A DNA stretch of 64,000 nucleotides from assembly GCA_963970005.1 (NCBI GenBank), contig CAXAMN010003891.1:1122682-1186681 (forward strand), given 5' to 3'. Origin of the DNA: Durusdinium trenchii (Eukaryota > Sar > Dinophyceae > Suessiales > Symbiodiniaceae). Under the pieces are notes generated by a model. That model worked only from the letters and a program-made list of their open reading frames with translations, made no database searches and had not been told where the DNA came from. Positions 22,955 to 33,954 of the stretch are shown here, in pieces (position 1 is the stretch's first letter; every line of letters begins with the position of its first letter). A program made the translations under genes and the position numbers.

Positions 22955-24888
22955 TGGTTTTGGATGTTTTGGGTGGTTTGGTTGATCGGACCTGGATGCG
23001 TTTTTGGTGCACGATGGTGCACGTTCTATTGTTGAGTCGCGGTGGCGATCTGAGGCCTTTCTTCTGGCCTACTTGAGAGTATGAGGTCTGAAATCAGTCC
23101 AAAGTGTGCGCGCAAAGTTGTTGGAATTCTACCAGCTGCAAAACCCGCGCAGACTGCTGTAGGACCTCAGTCTCACCCCCGCAGAACACGTCTGTTTGGT
23201 CGGCTGGACGGTAATATGCAAAGCAGCCAGTAATTATTATTCAGTAATTACGTATACTTACTGGTGTTGTGAAACCTATATACAAATCACCAACAACATC
23301 CCATGCAAGGCTGCACTGCAGCCTCAAGAGCCAGTGGTGGAGTCCACGGAAAAAAAGGAAACAGAAGAAAACAAATGGGCCTGGAGGATTCCACTCGCGG
23401 CTTTGTTATGGCAACTCTATCCACCGCTTTGTGGATTCATCAAAGCCCTCTCAGGGCTGGAGGTATGGTACATCCATTCTGGAGACCAGAGGAGGGGGAG
23501 GGTCTGACTCATTTACATGATGGGGTGACGACGGTGACGACATGACTACTTGCAGTCACATGGGGTGATGGCAACTTTACGAGTCCAGCCAACAGACTAC
23601 ATGATGGGGGTGACTTTTAGGTTTGCAGTGATTTGCAGTGGTCCCTTTTCAGAAGGATGTGGAAGACGACCCTTTGTTGAGGCACTCGGGTTTTCAGACC
23701 CCCGCTTTGGACATAAACAAGTGCTTGGAGCTTGGTACCCGCATTCAGCGTGTTTAAAAGCGTGCTTTGAACGTGTTTCAGAGACACCCTTGTGTGTTTT
23801 TTCATTTAAGATTATATTCTACTACATTTGGTGCATCATAAATAGCCTTCATGAGGTTAGCCTTCACTTCAGTTAAGCTAACCGCAGAGGACCGCCTACA
23901 TGACTGCTGACCAACACGAGCAGAAGGTACCAACGTGACTTCTGGGACCTGAGATTTCTCACCAACACGGACCAACGCGCATCGTCGACCTAGCCAACCG
24001 CTGGCGCAACGCCGGGCGGCCATGCTGGCGGCATGCCAACGCACGAGCAGAAGCAGGATGAGTAGCTCCAAAGGAGCCGGAATCTGGCTGAAGCAGGCTT
24101 CCCATGGCTTCCCAGGGTGCGGATATGATATGGAAATAATGGAACCCAATAATGGAACTTCACCAGATCCCCCTTTCTCCACACACCCTCCATTTAGCCT
24201 TCATATGATATGGAACATTGATTCTCTTTCACCGATCAAGACATGTACGCACGAGATATGATCCAGACTTGCTCGAGCTGCTCAAGCGAGACATTGTAGG
24301 GTTCAGCGTTGGTTTGTCGGTCCAAGAAATCAGGCAGAACCAAGACCGGATCCTCTGAGTGCTTAAAGCGGTCGGACCGGAATTACCTGACTTCTAGGAG
24401 TTCCTGAACACTTTGGCGATGCCCTCATAGTCTTTGAACTTCGACGGGGGTCCTGGAAAATAAATCATGTGTCCCTTCTCCAAGAACTGATTATAAGCGA
24501 ACTATCTATAGTGGGGAGATCCATGATCTTCACCCGTCGACGTTCCCTTGAACCAAGTCTGGGACGTTCTCATCCTTCTTTTTTACAACTTCTAGCTACC
24601 TTTTTGGAGGGTTTATATCTTGTTAGCCACTAAGAAGTCCTGGGGAGACTTCCATCGGATTTGGTCTCACCGAAATCAGACTTTATCTATAGTCTATACC
24701 CCATCACATTGGCCATGATCGGGTGATTGGAGGTGTCCGACGGCAGGTATGTCAAACATCCTGGAATCCTCCATGATGATGATGTCATAGGGGCATAGGC
24801 TATAGGTGCATAGGAAAATGAGCAATAGGTGCTGCTAAAACTCCTGGCAACAGAGGGCCGACAAATGCTCGAAGATATTTGAAGACAG

Positions 24889-24895
24889 GAGAGGG

Positions 24896-24927
<32 letters not shown>
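24889..24927. repeat. (GA)n microsatellite
   Basis: A GA tract of about 28 bases passes into GAGC/GCGA repeats. Confidence 0.85.
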
Positions 24928-25227
24928 CAATGAAAAACACGGTCTAGCTATACACACTAGCTGCAGAAGTGCTCTTTAGCCCTACCAGGGCTACATCTAA
25001 GCCAAAAGCCTTGGATTTCAATGGATTTCAGATGAGCCAGACCTGTCAGACGGATCCATCATGCGCTGTGCGACCAAAAGCAGCGTGAAAGAGCAACTGC
25101 AGTTGAGCGACGTTCGACGATGGGGTTCTATTGAACTTTCCTAAGGCCAATGGTGTCATCTACAGGCCTGTGAATCCAGAGAACGGCGGGTAATCATTCA
25201 CCAGCAAGTCTTATTGATCCAATGCCT

Positions 25228-25617
25228 TCATTTTGCGATGTCACTTGTTCTTTTATACTCCCCTTCTTCGTGCAGGCCTTTGCCATCCTCAATGTGCGCC
25301 AGCATTGTGGGTGGAAACGCTTGTCCGACCGACAGGTGCCTTGCCTGCCCTCCACGAAAAAGCAGAGATAAGAGCATAAAGAGTGACATGTATCTGAGCC
25401 GCTCTAAAAACCTGTCTTTGCAATCGAATTCCGCGTAAGCAAAACCCTGGGTTGCGTAAGATTGCGTAAGCATTTCGCGTAAGCATTTAGGAAGTTTGCT
25501 CTGCGTAAGCAAAAGTGAGGGCCGCGTAAGCAGCGCGTAAGGCCTCGCGCAAGGAAAGTGATACGACATAGGGAGTGACTCCAGGTTTTTAGAGTGGCTC
25601 ATCTGGAAATCATACAA
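25228..25617 (-). repeat. GCGTAAG repeat cluster in a possible dispersed repeat
   Basis: Seven exact copies of GCGTAAG and one GCGCAAG occur between about 25433 and 25555, at irregular spacing of 10-30 bp. On the minus strand the whole interval is open for about 130 codons (SHSKNLESLPMSYHFPCARP, and RFLERLRYMSLFMLLSLLF). I recall similar peptide strings scattered in Symbiodinium gene predictions, which suggests a dispersed repeat translated by gene finders rather than a gene; this is memory, not search. Confidence 0.5.
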
Positions 25618-28600
25618 GAGAGGTGGTTAGGACTGCTTAGTGGTCACTTGGAATTGGCTCGCTTGTTGGTAGGGATGGTGTCGCACGAGACGGGTTGCAC
25701 CAAATCGCACCACTTAGTACGTCGGGTTTCCGTAGACGATCTAGCTATATCCAACTAGATGCCAAGCCAGCAGTCTCATACTATATACATCCAGAGTCGT
25801 AATTTTGGGAAGGCAGTCCCAAACGATGCCAGTATAGGCAGAAAGAGTTGCAGATTTGAGAGCTTCAGGGGCTGACATTCTGTCTTCAGAACAGATAGCG
25901 CAGTTCTTCAGATCAACTCCCATGTTTGACAATGATGATTGCCCTAGGAAGTTGATGTTTCCTCTTCATGCCGCTCTTTTGGTCGACCTGTTTCTTGCAC
26001 TGGTGCGAGGACAGTGGGGAACGAGGGTGGCTGCATCCTAAGGATTCTATAGGTGGTGGGGGTCATTCCGGGTCATTCCCTCATTCTTGGTGGGTCGCAC
26101 CAGTCAGTAGTTTCCCAAGTCCGATCCTTTTGAAATAAGGAGACCCTGTGACCTGTTCTCGCCCAAGGCACACTATACCATCTATACTCACCGTGAGGGG
26201 AGACACAGCTGGCCAGTCCAAAGGCACGATGCTGAGATCTTCAGCTTTAACACTTCCTGGAACTAACATGGAAGTAGAACACATTAGAACACAAATACCA
26301 TCTTCCTCTACAAACAGTGTTTTTTGATGGTTTTGGCACTTCCATTTTAGTTCCAGGGGGAGTAGAACATGCCATCAGCACTGAAGGCTGGACTCAGCCT
26401 TCGCTCGAGTAGCTGTCCGCGTAGAAGATCAGATGCGAGGTGACCTGTGGCAGAGAAGAGATGACCTGAAAAGCCAAAGACGCTCCATGTATGGAATATA
26501 TTCTATGTTTACTTTGACCTCCCACACGAAACCCCAACTAATTTTGCCGGAGTCATATATGCCAGTCCCACCGACATGTCACCGGTGCTGTTTACGAGAA
26601 AAGACATGTCTGATGGACCAATGTGGTTCTCCAAGACCATCGAAAAGCAACTGCCTCACCCAAAAGACGCCACTGGGATGTGGGAAACGGACCCGTCCAT
26701 TTGTGGCAGCGCGCTTCGAACGGAAGCGGCTTGTACAGGGATGTTCATGCCTTTCGTGCCTGCAATGCAGCCCCAACCACGGGGTTGGGGGATGGTTGGG
26801 GGTTCAAGACATAATTAAGGATGAAACTCCAAGTCATGAAGCGCTCCCAGAAGCCCCCCAAGGCCGGAAGTTGATCGTTTCCTCCCAGGGGCTTCAGGGG
26901 AGGGTTCTTCAGGGTCTTCAGGGGGGTCTTCAGTTGATCTCCAGGGTCTTCACTTGATCTCAGGGGGAAGTGAGATCCAAATTGAGGGGACGTTTGAGTC
27001 AATGCTGAGCCCTCTCCAAAACCATCACCACCCCGACATGGAAATCCTGGCTTATTGACGTATGGCCCTATGGCATAAATCTGAGCCCGCTCTACCACTC
27101 AGATGAGTCTTAGTTTAGTTTGGGTCAACCAAAGTTTCGGAACTTTGTGGCTTCTGTGTTTGACAAATGGACGAGTGTTTCCTGCATAATCATATGCTGA
27201 TGTTTCTTGCCTCCCACAAATACATGTCAGTTGCTCGATTCCGGTGGTATCATTTGCGGTGCAAGTGCCAACTCTGTTAACCATGTGCCCTAGCATGTTC
27301 AATTTTGGTGCACCTTGTTGGCACGGAGGGCGAATTAGCAGAGCAACAGGCGCATCAGACTTGCGCCCATGCCGCTGGTCGCTGTTGCAAAGCTTGCAAT
27401 CCTTGCGTCAAAAAAACGCGGAAGCATGAAACCTGAAGCATGCCCTTCCCGGCAAAAGATGCTTTGCGGGTACAAGAACGTGTGCAATGTAATGACTGCT
27501 CAACAATCTAATTAACACCTGACAGCTTGTGTGAGAAGGGGAACACATAACAGATCATAACAGCAATAATTACCGGTGTGCCCTGTCTATGCTTTTGCAG
27601 GGAAAGTATGCCATGGTATGCTCTCAGATGGTCGTGGCACAGCGCCAGCATCGCTTTGCCCAATCTTGGATGTTCAAGGATGGAGAGAACCGGCACTGGC
27701 TCGAGCTCCACAGTGTTCAACTGCTGGTGTTTGTAGCATTCGCTGGCTCCCCCCCTTAACCTGATATATCATGCTAACCCTCCACCCCCACCCCTACTTG
27801 CGGCATTCACTTTGCAAAGTCCTTTTGTTCCACCAATGGAAAGGGTTGCACTACTCCCCTCCTGATGAACATGGATCCCCAAAACCAAGGGGGCTGGTCT
27901 TCGGATTTGGTCGAAAACCACCCCCCCCACGGGGCGTCTTCCTTCTCGGGGTCCATGTGGGTCCGTCTGCGGGAGGGGTATGTATTCTTTGAGAAGTATT
28001 TTCTAAGAACTGCTTCCAAGCCAGAGAGATGAAGCACTTGGCTGCATTGGAAAGGCTTTCCAAGCCAGAGTGAGTCGGTGCACAGAAGTTTCTGTGCGTC
28101 GGTGCACGTGAGCGCACGTGAGCCGTTTTGGCGTCTCTCCGTCTCTGTGCACATGAAAGTCCGTTCTACGGAAAGACCTGCTGTGTTAGAAGGTGCATCT
28201 TGGAGAGGATCGCGCTACAGTATTATTACCGAGTTCCATTGGCTACTCAACTCACACGTCTTAAGATCCATTGGTGTTTTCCGAGTGCAGGGAATGCCGG
28301 ACTATGCCAGTCAGCTAACCCAATGCCTCTGGATCCAGCGAAGCTCATGCATTCATTGCACTCAGTGAATTGGACTCTCATTTTCTACAGCTTTTGTTCA
28401 GATGCCCAGTCGGTGGGTCAGCTGCAGGTCAGCTGGGGGGTTAGAGGCGCGAAACCCACGGCCGAGAAGAACAGGCCGAGAACCAGTGCGTTGGGTGAAC
28501 CGAGCGGTTTTTTTCCAGGGATTCTGGTTCAGGACAGATTCTATAAGTGGGGGGTGTCATGTACTATTTGTATTCATTAAATACCTGGAGCCTAGATGAG

Positions 28601-28891
28601 TCGCCTTCTCTGTCTTCAATTGAAGGAATGACGGTTTTTTGGACGCATGTTGGTGGTCTAATGTTGGCATGGTCACTCAGGTTTCTAAGGATCTAGCTAG
28701 ACCAGAGCTAGACCCTGAGAGAGGTCTTGCAAAATGAGAACCTCTGGGGGGATGCACCTTCAAGGTCTCTAAGCGATGCTCGACCGGTACCAGTGACCTG
28801 GTCGAGGCTTACTTGGGCCGGGCGCCCCCTCTTCCTGCTGGGCGATGCTGAGATGAACCTCCTTTTTACAGTGGACGTGGACTATTTGGCC

Positions 28892-28993
28892 CCCCTCGAA
28901 GGACCATGAAATCCCCTCGAAGGACCATGAAATCCCCTCGAAGGACCATGAAATCCCCTGGAAGGACCATGAAATCCCGTGGAAGGACCATGA
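28892..28993. repeat. 21-bp minisatellite, five copies
   Basis: Five tandem units of CCCTCGAAGGACCATGAAAT type, 21 bp each; the last two carry a C-to-G change (CTGGAAGG, GTGGAAGG). Because 21 is a multiple of three, the minus strand shows a seven-residue repeat (SFEGISW). No neighbouring coding evidence supports translation. Confidence 0.85.
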
Positions 28994-30138
28994 ACATCCT
29001 CTACCAGCAGCAGGTGCTTTCCATGGGCTATTGCGGGGATCATGGTTTACTGTAGATGTTCCCTTCAACCAATTCTGGGATGTAGAGATTCTTGTTGGAG
29101 CTGACCAAGTTGGACTTCCAGCCAAAAGGCTCACGTCGATTCCTCCTCCTTTGGTCCTCCAGTTTTTTGGGTCGGTCTTAACCGTAGATCTAAACTCATG
29201 TGTTAAAATCAGGGCGGGGCCGGCAAACACCTCGCCGGAAGTGGTCCAAAGTATCAAAAAGTCATGATTCCATGGTATTTCAATGATCAAAAAGTCATGG
29301 TTCCATGGTATTTCGATGTATTTGTGTCATATTAATTATAATAAGAATCGTGATGTACAAAACGATCTAACATGGCGGTAGCTCCATGTTTCGCTTCCGG
29401 ATCTCGGGGAGGACCGAGAACCACCAAACTAGTCAGCTCAGAAGTGTTTGCAGGTTGGTTTGGAGTCTACCCTTATAAAGAACAACTGTTCGCAGCTTTC
29501 CTATTGGTTTATATATGGTTTATAGATGATTTAAGTGTTTCCTATAAATGATATGCGTTTTGGTTTGCTGGCTCTCAAGTATCAGATTGATATCTATTTG
29601 GCAGCAGCCAAACGAGAATGCCTTGTGGGACAACGAAACTACTTGGTACTCTTGCTCTTTAGATGTCAGGGTTTTTGTGAGCTGGGTTCTACTGTTGGCC
29701 GGGTTTTCCTGCTTATCGATTGCTCTCACTGTCAGGATCCAACAGGCTGACATAGGCTGACTGTTCCGACGAAGAGTGACAAAGGCATCGCACAGTTGCC
29801 CGATGCTCCGATGAGCCTGGACTGAGGCGTACTTGTTTGTTTGTCTCTCTCAGGACGTCCATGAAGCCATGACATGATCACCATCACCTTGAGCCAACCA
29901 CCAACCTAAATGAATCTGAATGAATACATATACATGAAGGGTTGATCGTCATTGACGATGATCCAAGTTAGTAGTTATGTCTTCGGTTGTCAACATTGGA
30001 CTGAGCAGTGCGGGAAGTGCCTGGAATGATGTTCCTTGGATGCGACCAGTGTTGATTGATTTCCTTGGAAGCGTGCCAGCCATCATGGTATAATCATAAT
30101 ATATAGCTATATAATAAACATAACAATAGTAGTAATTC

Positions 30139-30139
30139 A

Positions 30140-30191
<52 letters not shown>
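30139..30191. repeat. (ATC)n microsatellite
   Basis: About 17 uninterrupted ATC units. Minus-strand frames over it read poly-Asp or poly-Met, which are artefacts of the repeat. A (TA)n tract follows at 30295-30317. Confidence 0.95.
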
Positions 30192-30340
30192 TCTGAATTT
30201 GCCAAGTTCTGCCGCCCAGCCCAGCCCATTGGAGCGTGCCCGTTGAAAAAAAGAACGCTCTGAGGGCTGTGCTTGGAGATTGGTATATTGACCCATATAT
30301 ATATATATATATATATTGACCAAGTTTTTTTATTCTTGAG

Positions 30341-30461
30341 GATGGGTTGCTGGGTTGGTTCTATGCACTTCTGAATGTTTGATGGGTTGCTAGGTTGATT
30401 CGATGCACTTCTGAACTTTTGGTGGGCTGCTAGGTTGGTTATATACACACATCCGAACTTT
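30341..30461. repeat. 40-bp tandem repeat, three copies
   Basis: Three diverging 40-bp units start with GATGGGTTGCTGGGTTGGTT and end with CACTTCTGAA(T/C)(G/T)TTT. The third copy is the most diverged. It follows the (TA)n tract directly. Confidence 0.8.
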
Positions 30462-32079
30462 TGACACCTATATCAATGTTTTCTGGATAATTATTTGCCA
30501 GCAATTCTGAATTGAATTAGTACTACTTATTGAACCTTTCCCTGTCCTCCATGCTACGATTCTTGATCATACCTTCATGGACTTCTCAAGGTTGGTTAGC
30601 ACCCTCAGCAGCCCTTGAGTGGTTTTCTAAGCTTTCAGCAGCATTCACCAAGTACGGAGTAGCGAACTTTCTCGTCCAAGTCAGTAATACAAACTCCCAT
30701 AAGCAGAAGTAAAACCATGCTGGTAGGGGGGCACTGTTCATCAACAGCCTACTACATGATGGCATGATTTTGTATTTTAGAGGGATTTCCTATTTTAAGG
30801 GATTTCCTCGACCAACTAAGACAACAGGGGTGATAATGGATGATAATGGCAATGTTCTTCACATGACTTGGAAGACACTGCAACACAGGAGGCCTTGAAG
30901 GTTGAGGAAGTCTCTCGTGGAACATGCGTCGTTTGAGGTAGTGTTCTCCAACCAGATAGCTAAATGATACTTCAAACTATCACTTGCAGAGGGCTAGGCA
31001 TTTGAGGTAACGTCCGCCAAATGCATTTGCATGAATATTCACCACATAGCCAAAGGTCAATGCAGCCAATGATCACTTGACAGAGATGAGGAGGAGGGAA
31101 CGGCTGAGGGCCGCTGGGTGCATCCATAAATTCCATCAACAGGGTGCCGCCAGAATCATCACCACAAACCATGGGCAGAAAACAGACACTTTGCACATGC
31201 AAGTTGTGTCTCCACTTCTTTCCACGGACCCCCCCTCAGAGCTGCTTTCTGTACTCACAGCCGCCAAAAAAAGCCCCAACAGAGTGAAAAGAGTGCGGGA
31301 TGTGAGTTCGGATGCAGGGTGAGCCTGTGCACAAGCAGCAGGAAGAGCTTTTGTTCGACTCTCACTGAGGCAAGCTTTGCAGACCTACTTCTCTCGCTTC
31401 ACTTCCCCCACTCAAACTCAAATAACTGTTCCTTTGCCATGCTGGGTTTGTGCCCGCTAGCCTACTAGCTCAAAGAATAGCTTGCTGCGGCGGCCGAGGT
31501 TGCCCGAATGCTCCACGCTTCATTTCGAGGCTCGGAGTGGTTGATCGGACCTTCAGATTTGTTGGATGTTGACGGCATATGTGAACACTTCTGGACGATC
31601 TAGGCGTTGAAGGTGATGATCCGGATGCACAAAACCAACCTCTCATCAACGAAAATACGAACCATCATAAAGCTGATAAAGACACTAAGGGACACCTGCC
31701 ACTGTGAGATCCTGCAAGGAATGTCGCGTGGTGATTCCTCCCAACCAATTAGTCTATGGATGAGCTTCATGGCAGCTCATCCTCCAGGAGCCACTATCTC
31801 ACTATCGTTCTAGTCAGCTCAGTGCCAGGTGGTGGCAGGGCAGAGAAGCTCGAAGAAAGAGAAGCCACTGGGCATCAGAGAGAGTCAGAGAGAGACTGAG
31901 CCACAGGTTACCCCTGTAGTGTTCCAACAACCCAAGAAGCTGGGACTGGGGCAGATAGGTTTGGAGATGGTATAGGTCTAAGAGTCTAAGATATACTCTT
32001 TGAGAGCGGTGCCCTGACAGCACTAGGGTGGGATAGTAAACTTGTTGGCATCCAATGGCTCAACATGGATGTCACTGCT

Positions 32080-32109
32080 CTTGGCACCCCAGTCGACTGG
32101 GGTGCCAAG
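32080..32109. repeat. perfect 30-bp palindrome
   Basis: Two 15-base arms (CTTGGCACCCCAGTC and its exact complement) meet without a spacer around a GTCGAC centre. It lies 268 bp before the left target-site duplication of the retrotransposon. No gene overlaps it convincingly. Confidence 0.95.
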
Positions 32110-32377
32110 CTGGTGCTATGAGCCCGAATCTTTTTTCTGCCATTTGGTGGATGCACCCGAGCTGCTGCGCCTTTTTTTTGGGACTCGAGCCTTCAAGGAG
32201 AAGTTGTGCCCTGGGCCAGACCATCTCTCCCCACCAGAAGCTTCCATAGGCCGCAAGTGAGGCAGGGAGTGTGTTTCTCCCATCCATTCACTCACGACCA
32301 TCCGCCTGAGTCTGTGGATCACCTGTGACACCCTCTTCGAGGAATATGGGTTTTCCATGGGCTTTCCCACTCAAATC

Positions 32378-32392
32378 CAACAGGTGGAGAAA
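32378..32392. repeat. left target-site duplication of the LINE
   Basis: CAACAGGTGGAGAAA occurs here and exactly again at 43469-43483, just outside the two ends of the coding part of the retrotransposon. An exact 15-base match at these two spots is very unlikely by chance and marks a target-primed insertion. Confidence 0.85.
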
Positions 32393-32559
32393 AGCCTTCT
32401 CGGCTCCCCAGCTGTAGGGCTTACGCGCCGCGGTGCGCCGGGGGAGGGCTGTCAGTCGCGAGACTGAGGTCCTCCGTCTACTGAGGTTGCTGCCACCCAG
32501 TAACCATCCCGTGACCTGTGGTACTGGTGTGACAGGTGTTGACCCAGTGGATTTTTGCC
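32393..32559 (+). promoter_or_regulatory. 5' leader of the LINE
   Basis: This leader begins AAGCCTTCTCGGCTCCCC and includes a GC-rich stretch near 32418-32450 (GCGCCGCGGTGCGCCGGGGG). LINE 5' leaders generally hold an internal promoter; no motif here proves that. It ends at the ATG at 32560, which opens the methyltransferase frame. Confidence 0.5.
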
Positions 32560-33954
32560 ATGGCTTTTGATGCTGGAGTGTTTCTCGACACGCTGGATTC
32601 CCATTATGCTGAAAAGTGTAGGGGAGTCCTGTGTGGGCTCAGTGATGGACCTATGATCGTTTGGGAGGACTGCACTGTCCTTTCCGGACGTTATACTGGA
32701 ATGAAGAGTGATTCCTTGTTTTTGGACCTTGGCTCATTCAGGGCTGGAGTGGGCTTTGTGTTTGATCAGGTCGAGGGATCCTCCCTCCACATACCGAACT
32801 TGCAGACCAGAGTTCTGCCATTCACTGTGGGTGACATCATTGTGTGCTGTGGCAAGATTTCGAAAGGTTCATTGACCGATTGGATTTGTGATCCAGGTAT
32901 CACTTTGACCAAGAGGCCAGTGTACAGTGTGAACGGACAATGGGACGTCGTGAACTTCTTTGCTGGGGGATTTGCAGGATGGTCACACGCCTTTCAGTTT
33001 CTTCCCAGAATTTTCCCGGAGTTTTGCATTGGACACCAAATCCATTTGGATCATGATGCTGACATTGCACAATTGTGGGCGAAAAAGTTAGGCAAACAAG
33101 TGCTGAAAGGGCCACTGCTGCCTCCGACAGTTCTGGAAGCAACATGTCACACGGCGATTCACACCAGTGTGGAGGACTTTACGTTCCTCCATTGTTTCAA
33201 TCCGAGCTCCAATGCATTGTTCACTGCAAGCCCCCCTTGTCCGACGTGGTCAAGAGGTGGACGGTCACGTGGTCTCCAGGATTCCCAGGGTTTTGCCTTC
33301 GTTGACTTCATTCGTATGGTTGTTGCAGGGCAACCCTTGTTTGTGGGTGTGGAATGTGTTGATGAACTCGCTTCTCACGAGCATTTTCCCTTTTTATTGG
33401 AAGTGTTCAAACGTGCGGGGTACATTTGCAAATGGCAAAGGGTTTTTCCTTTGCACAACCTTTCCCATGCATTCCGAACTCGGTGGTTGGGGCTTTGGTT
33501 CAGGGCGGACATCGATCGGAATGTTGATCTCCATGCTCTGCCTTTGAAGGCGCCACGCATAATCCCATGGACAGCTGAGCATTACAACTTTGTGCTGCCA
33601 CGAGCGTTCACTGACCAATTGACATTGGCACCTTCCGAAGAGAAGATTTATGGCAATCGTGAGTTGCTGCCAGCTAGCAAGAAGCGACATCTGTCTCCTA
33701 CTGCAGGGGTTGGAGACGTCCTCAATGCCAGATTGGCTGATCCTGCAGCCCCTTTACCAACTTTGTGTGCTAGGTATGGGAGTCAACACCTCTTACCTGA
33801 GGCTCACCTTTTGGCAAAGGGTATTTTCGCTGTGCTCATCCGGTCGGGGCCGCACTTTCGCTTCGTCGATCCGTTCGTGCATGTCGGACTTTTGGGAGCC
33901 ACGGAGGAGATCGTTTTGTCCGCCAAGGCATCTTTGGCTTTTCAGCAGGTATAG
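32536..33954 (+). CDS. retrotransposon-encoded C5-cytosine DNA methyltransferase
   Basis: The frame is open from a GTG at 32536; the first ATG, and likely start, is at 32560 (residue 9). Numbering from 32536, motif I is VVNFFAGGFAGWSHAF (138-153), the S-adenosylmethionine loop. Motif IV is ASPPCPTWS, with the catalytic Cys235 (codon 33238-33240) that attacks cytosine C6. Motif VI is GVECVDE with Glu273 (ECV in place of the usual ENV). Motif VIII is FRTRW with Arg314 and Arg316. The target-recognition segment follows, to KASLAFQQV and a TAG at 33952. The final motif X lies in the next frame (see the following entry), so the enzyme is split at its last motif. It probably methylates cytosines in DNA; the sequence does not show the site preference. 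A 130-residue N-terminal extension is unassigned. Confidence 0.85.
   Translation: MLTQWIFAMAFDAGVFLDTLDSHYAEKCRGVLCGLSDGPMIVWEDCTVLSGRYTGMKSDSLFLDLGSFRAGVGFVFDQVEGSSLHIPNLQTRVLPFTVGDIIVCCGKISKGSLTDWICDPGITLTKRPVYSVNGQWDVVNFFAGGFAGWSHAFQFLPRIFPEFCIGHQIHLDHDADIAQLWAKKLGKQVLKGPLLPPTVLEATCHTAIHTSVEDFTFLHCFNPSSNALFTASPPCPTWSRGGRSRGLQDSQGFAFVDFIRMVVAGQPLFVGVECVDELASHEHFPFLLEVFKRAGYICKWQRVFPLHNLSHAFRTRWLGLWFRADIDRNVDLHALPLKAPRIIPWTAEHYNFVLPRAFTDQLTLAPSEEKIYGNRELLPASKKRHLSPTAGVGDVLNARLADPAAPLPTLCARYGSQHLLPEAHLLAKGIFAVLIRSGPHFRFVDPFVHVGLLGATEEIVLSAKASLAFQQV

Larger units (their letters stand above)
22955..32377. other. non-coding, repeat-rich interval
   Basis: No convincing gene is seen on either strand. 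The interval contains a GA tract, a GCGTAAG cluster, a 21-bp minisatellite, an ATC tract, a 40-bp tandem repeat and a 30-bp palindrome, listed separately. Open frames here are short and lack consistent neighbours. Confidence 0.45.

Noticed and set aside
29949..30448. Minus-strand frames with poly-Asp or poly-Met
   Set aside because: They are translations of the (ATC)n tract with no other coding support.
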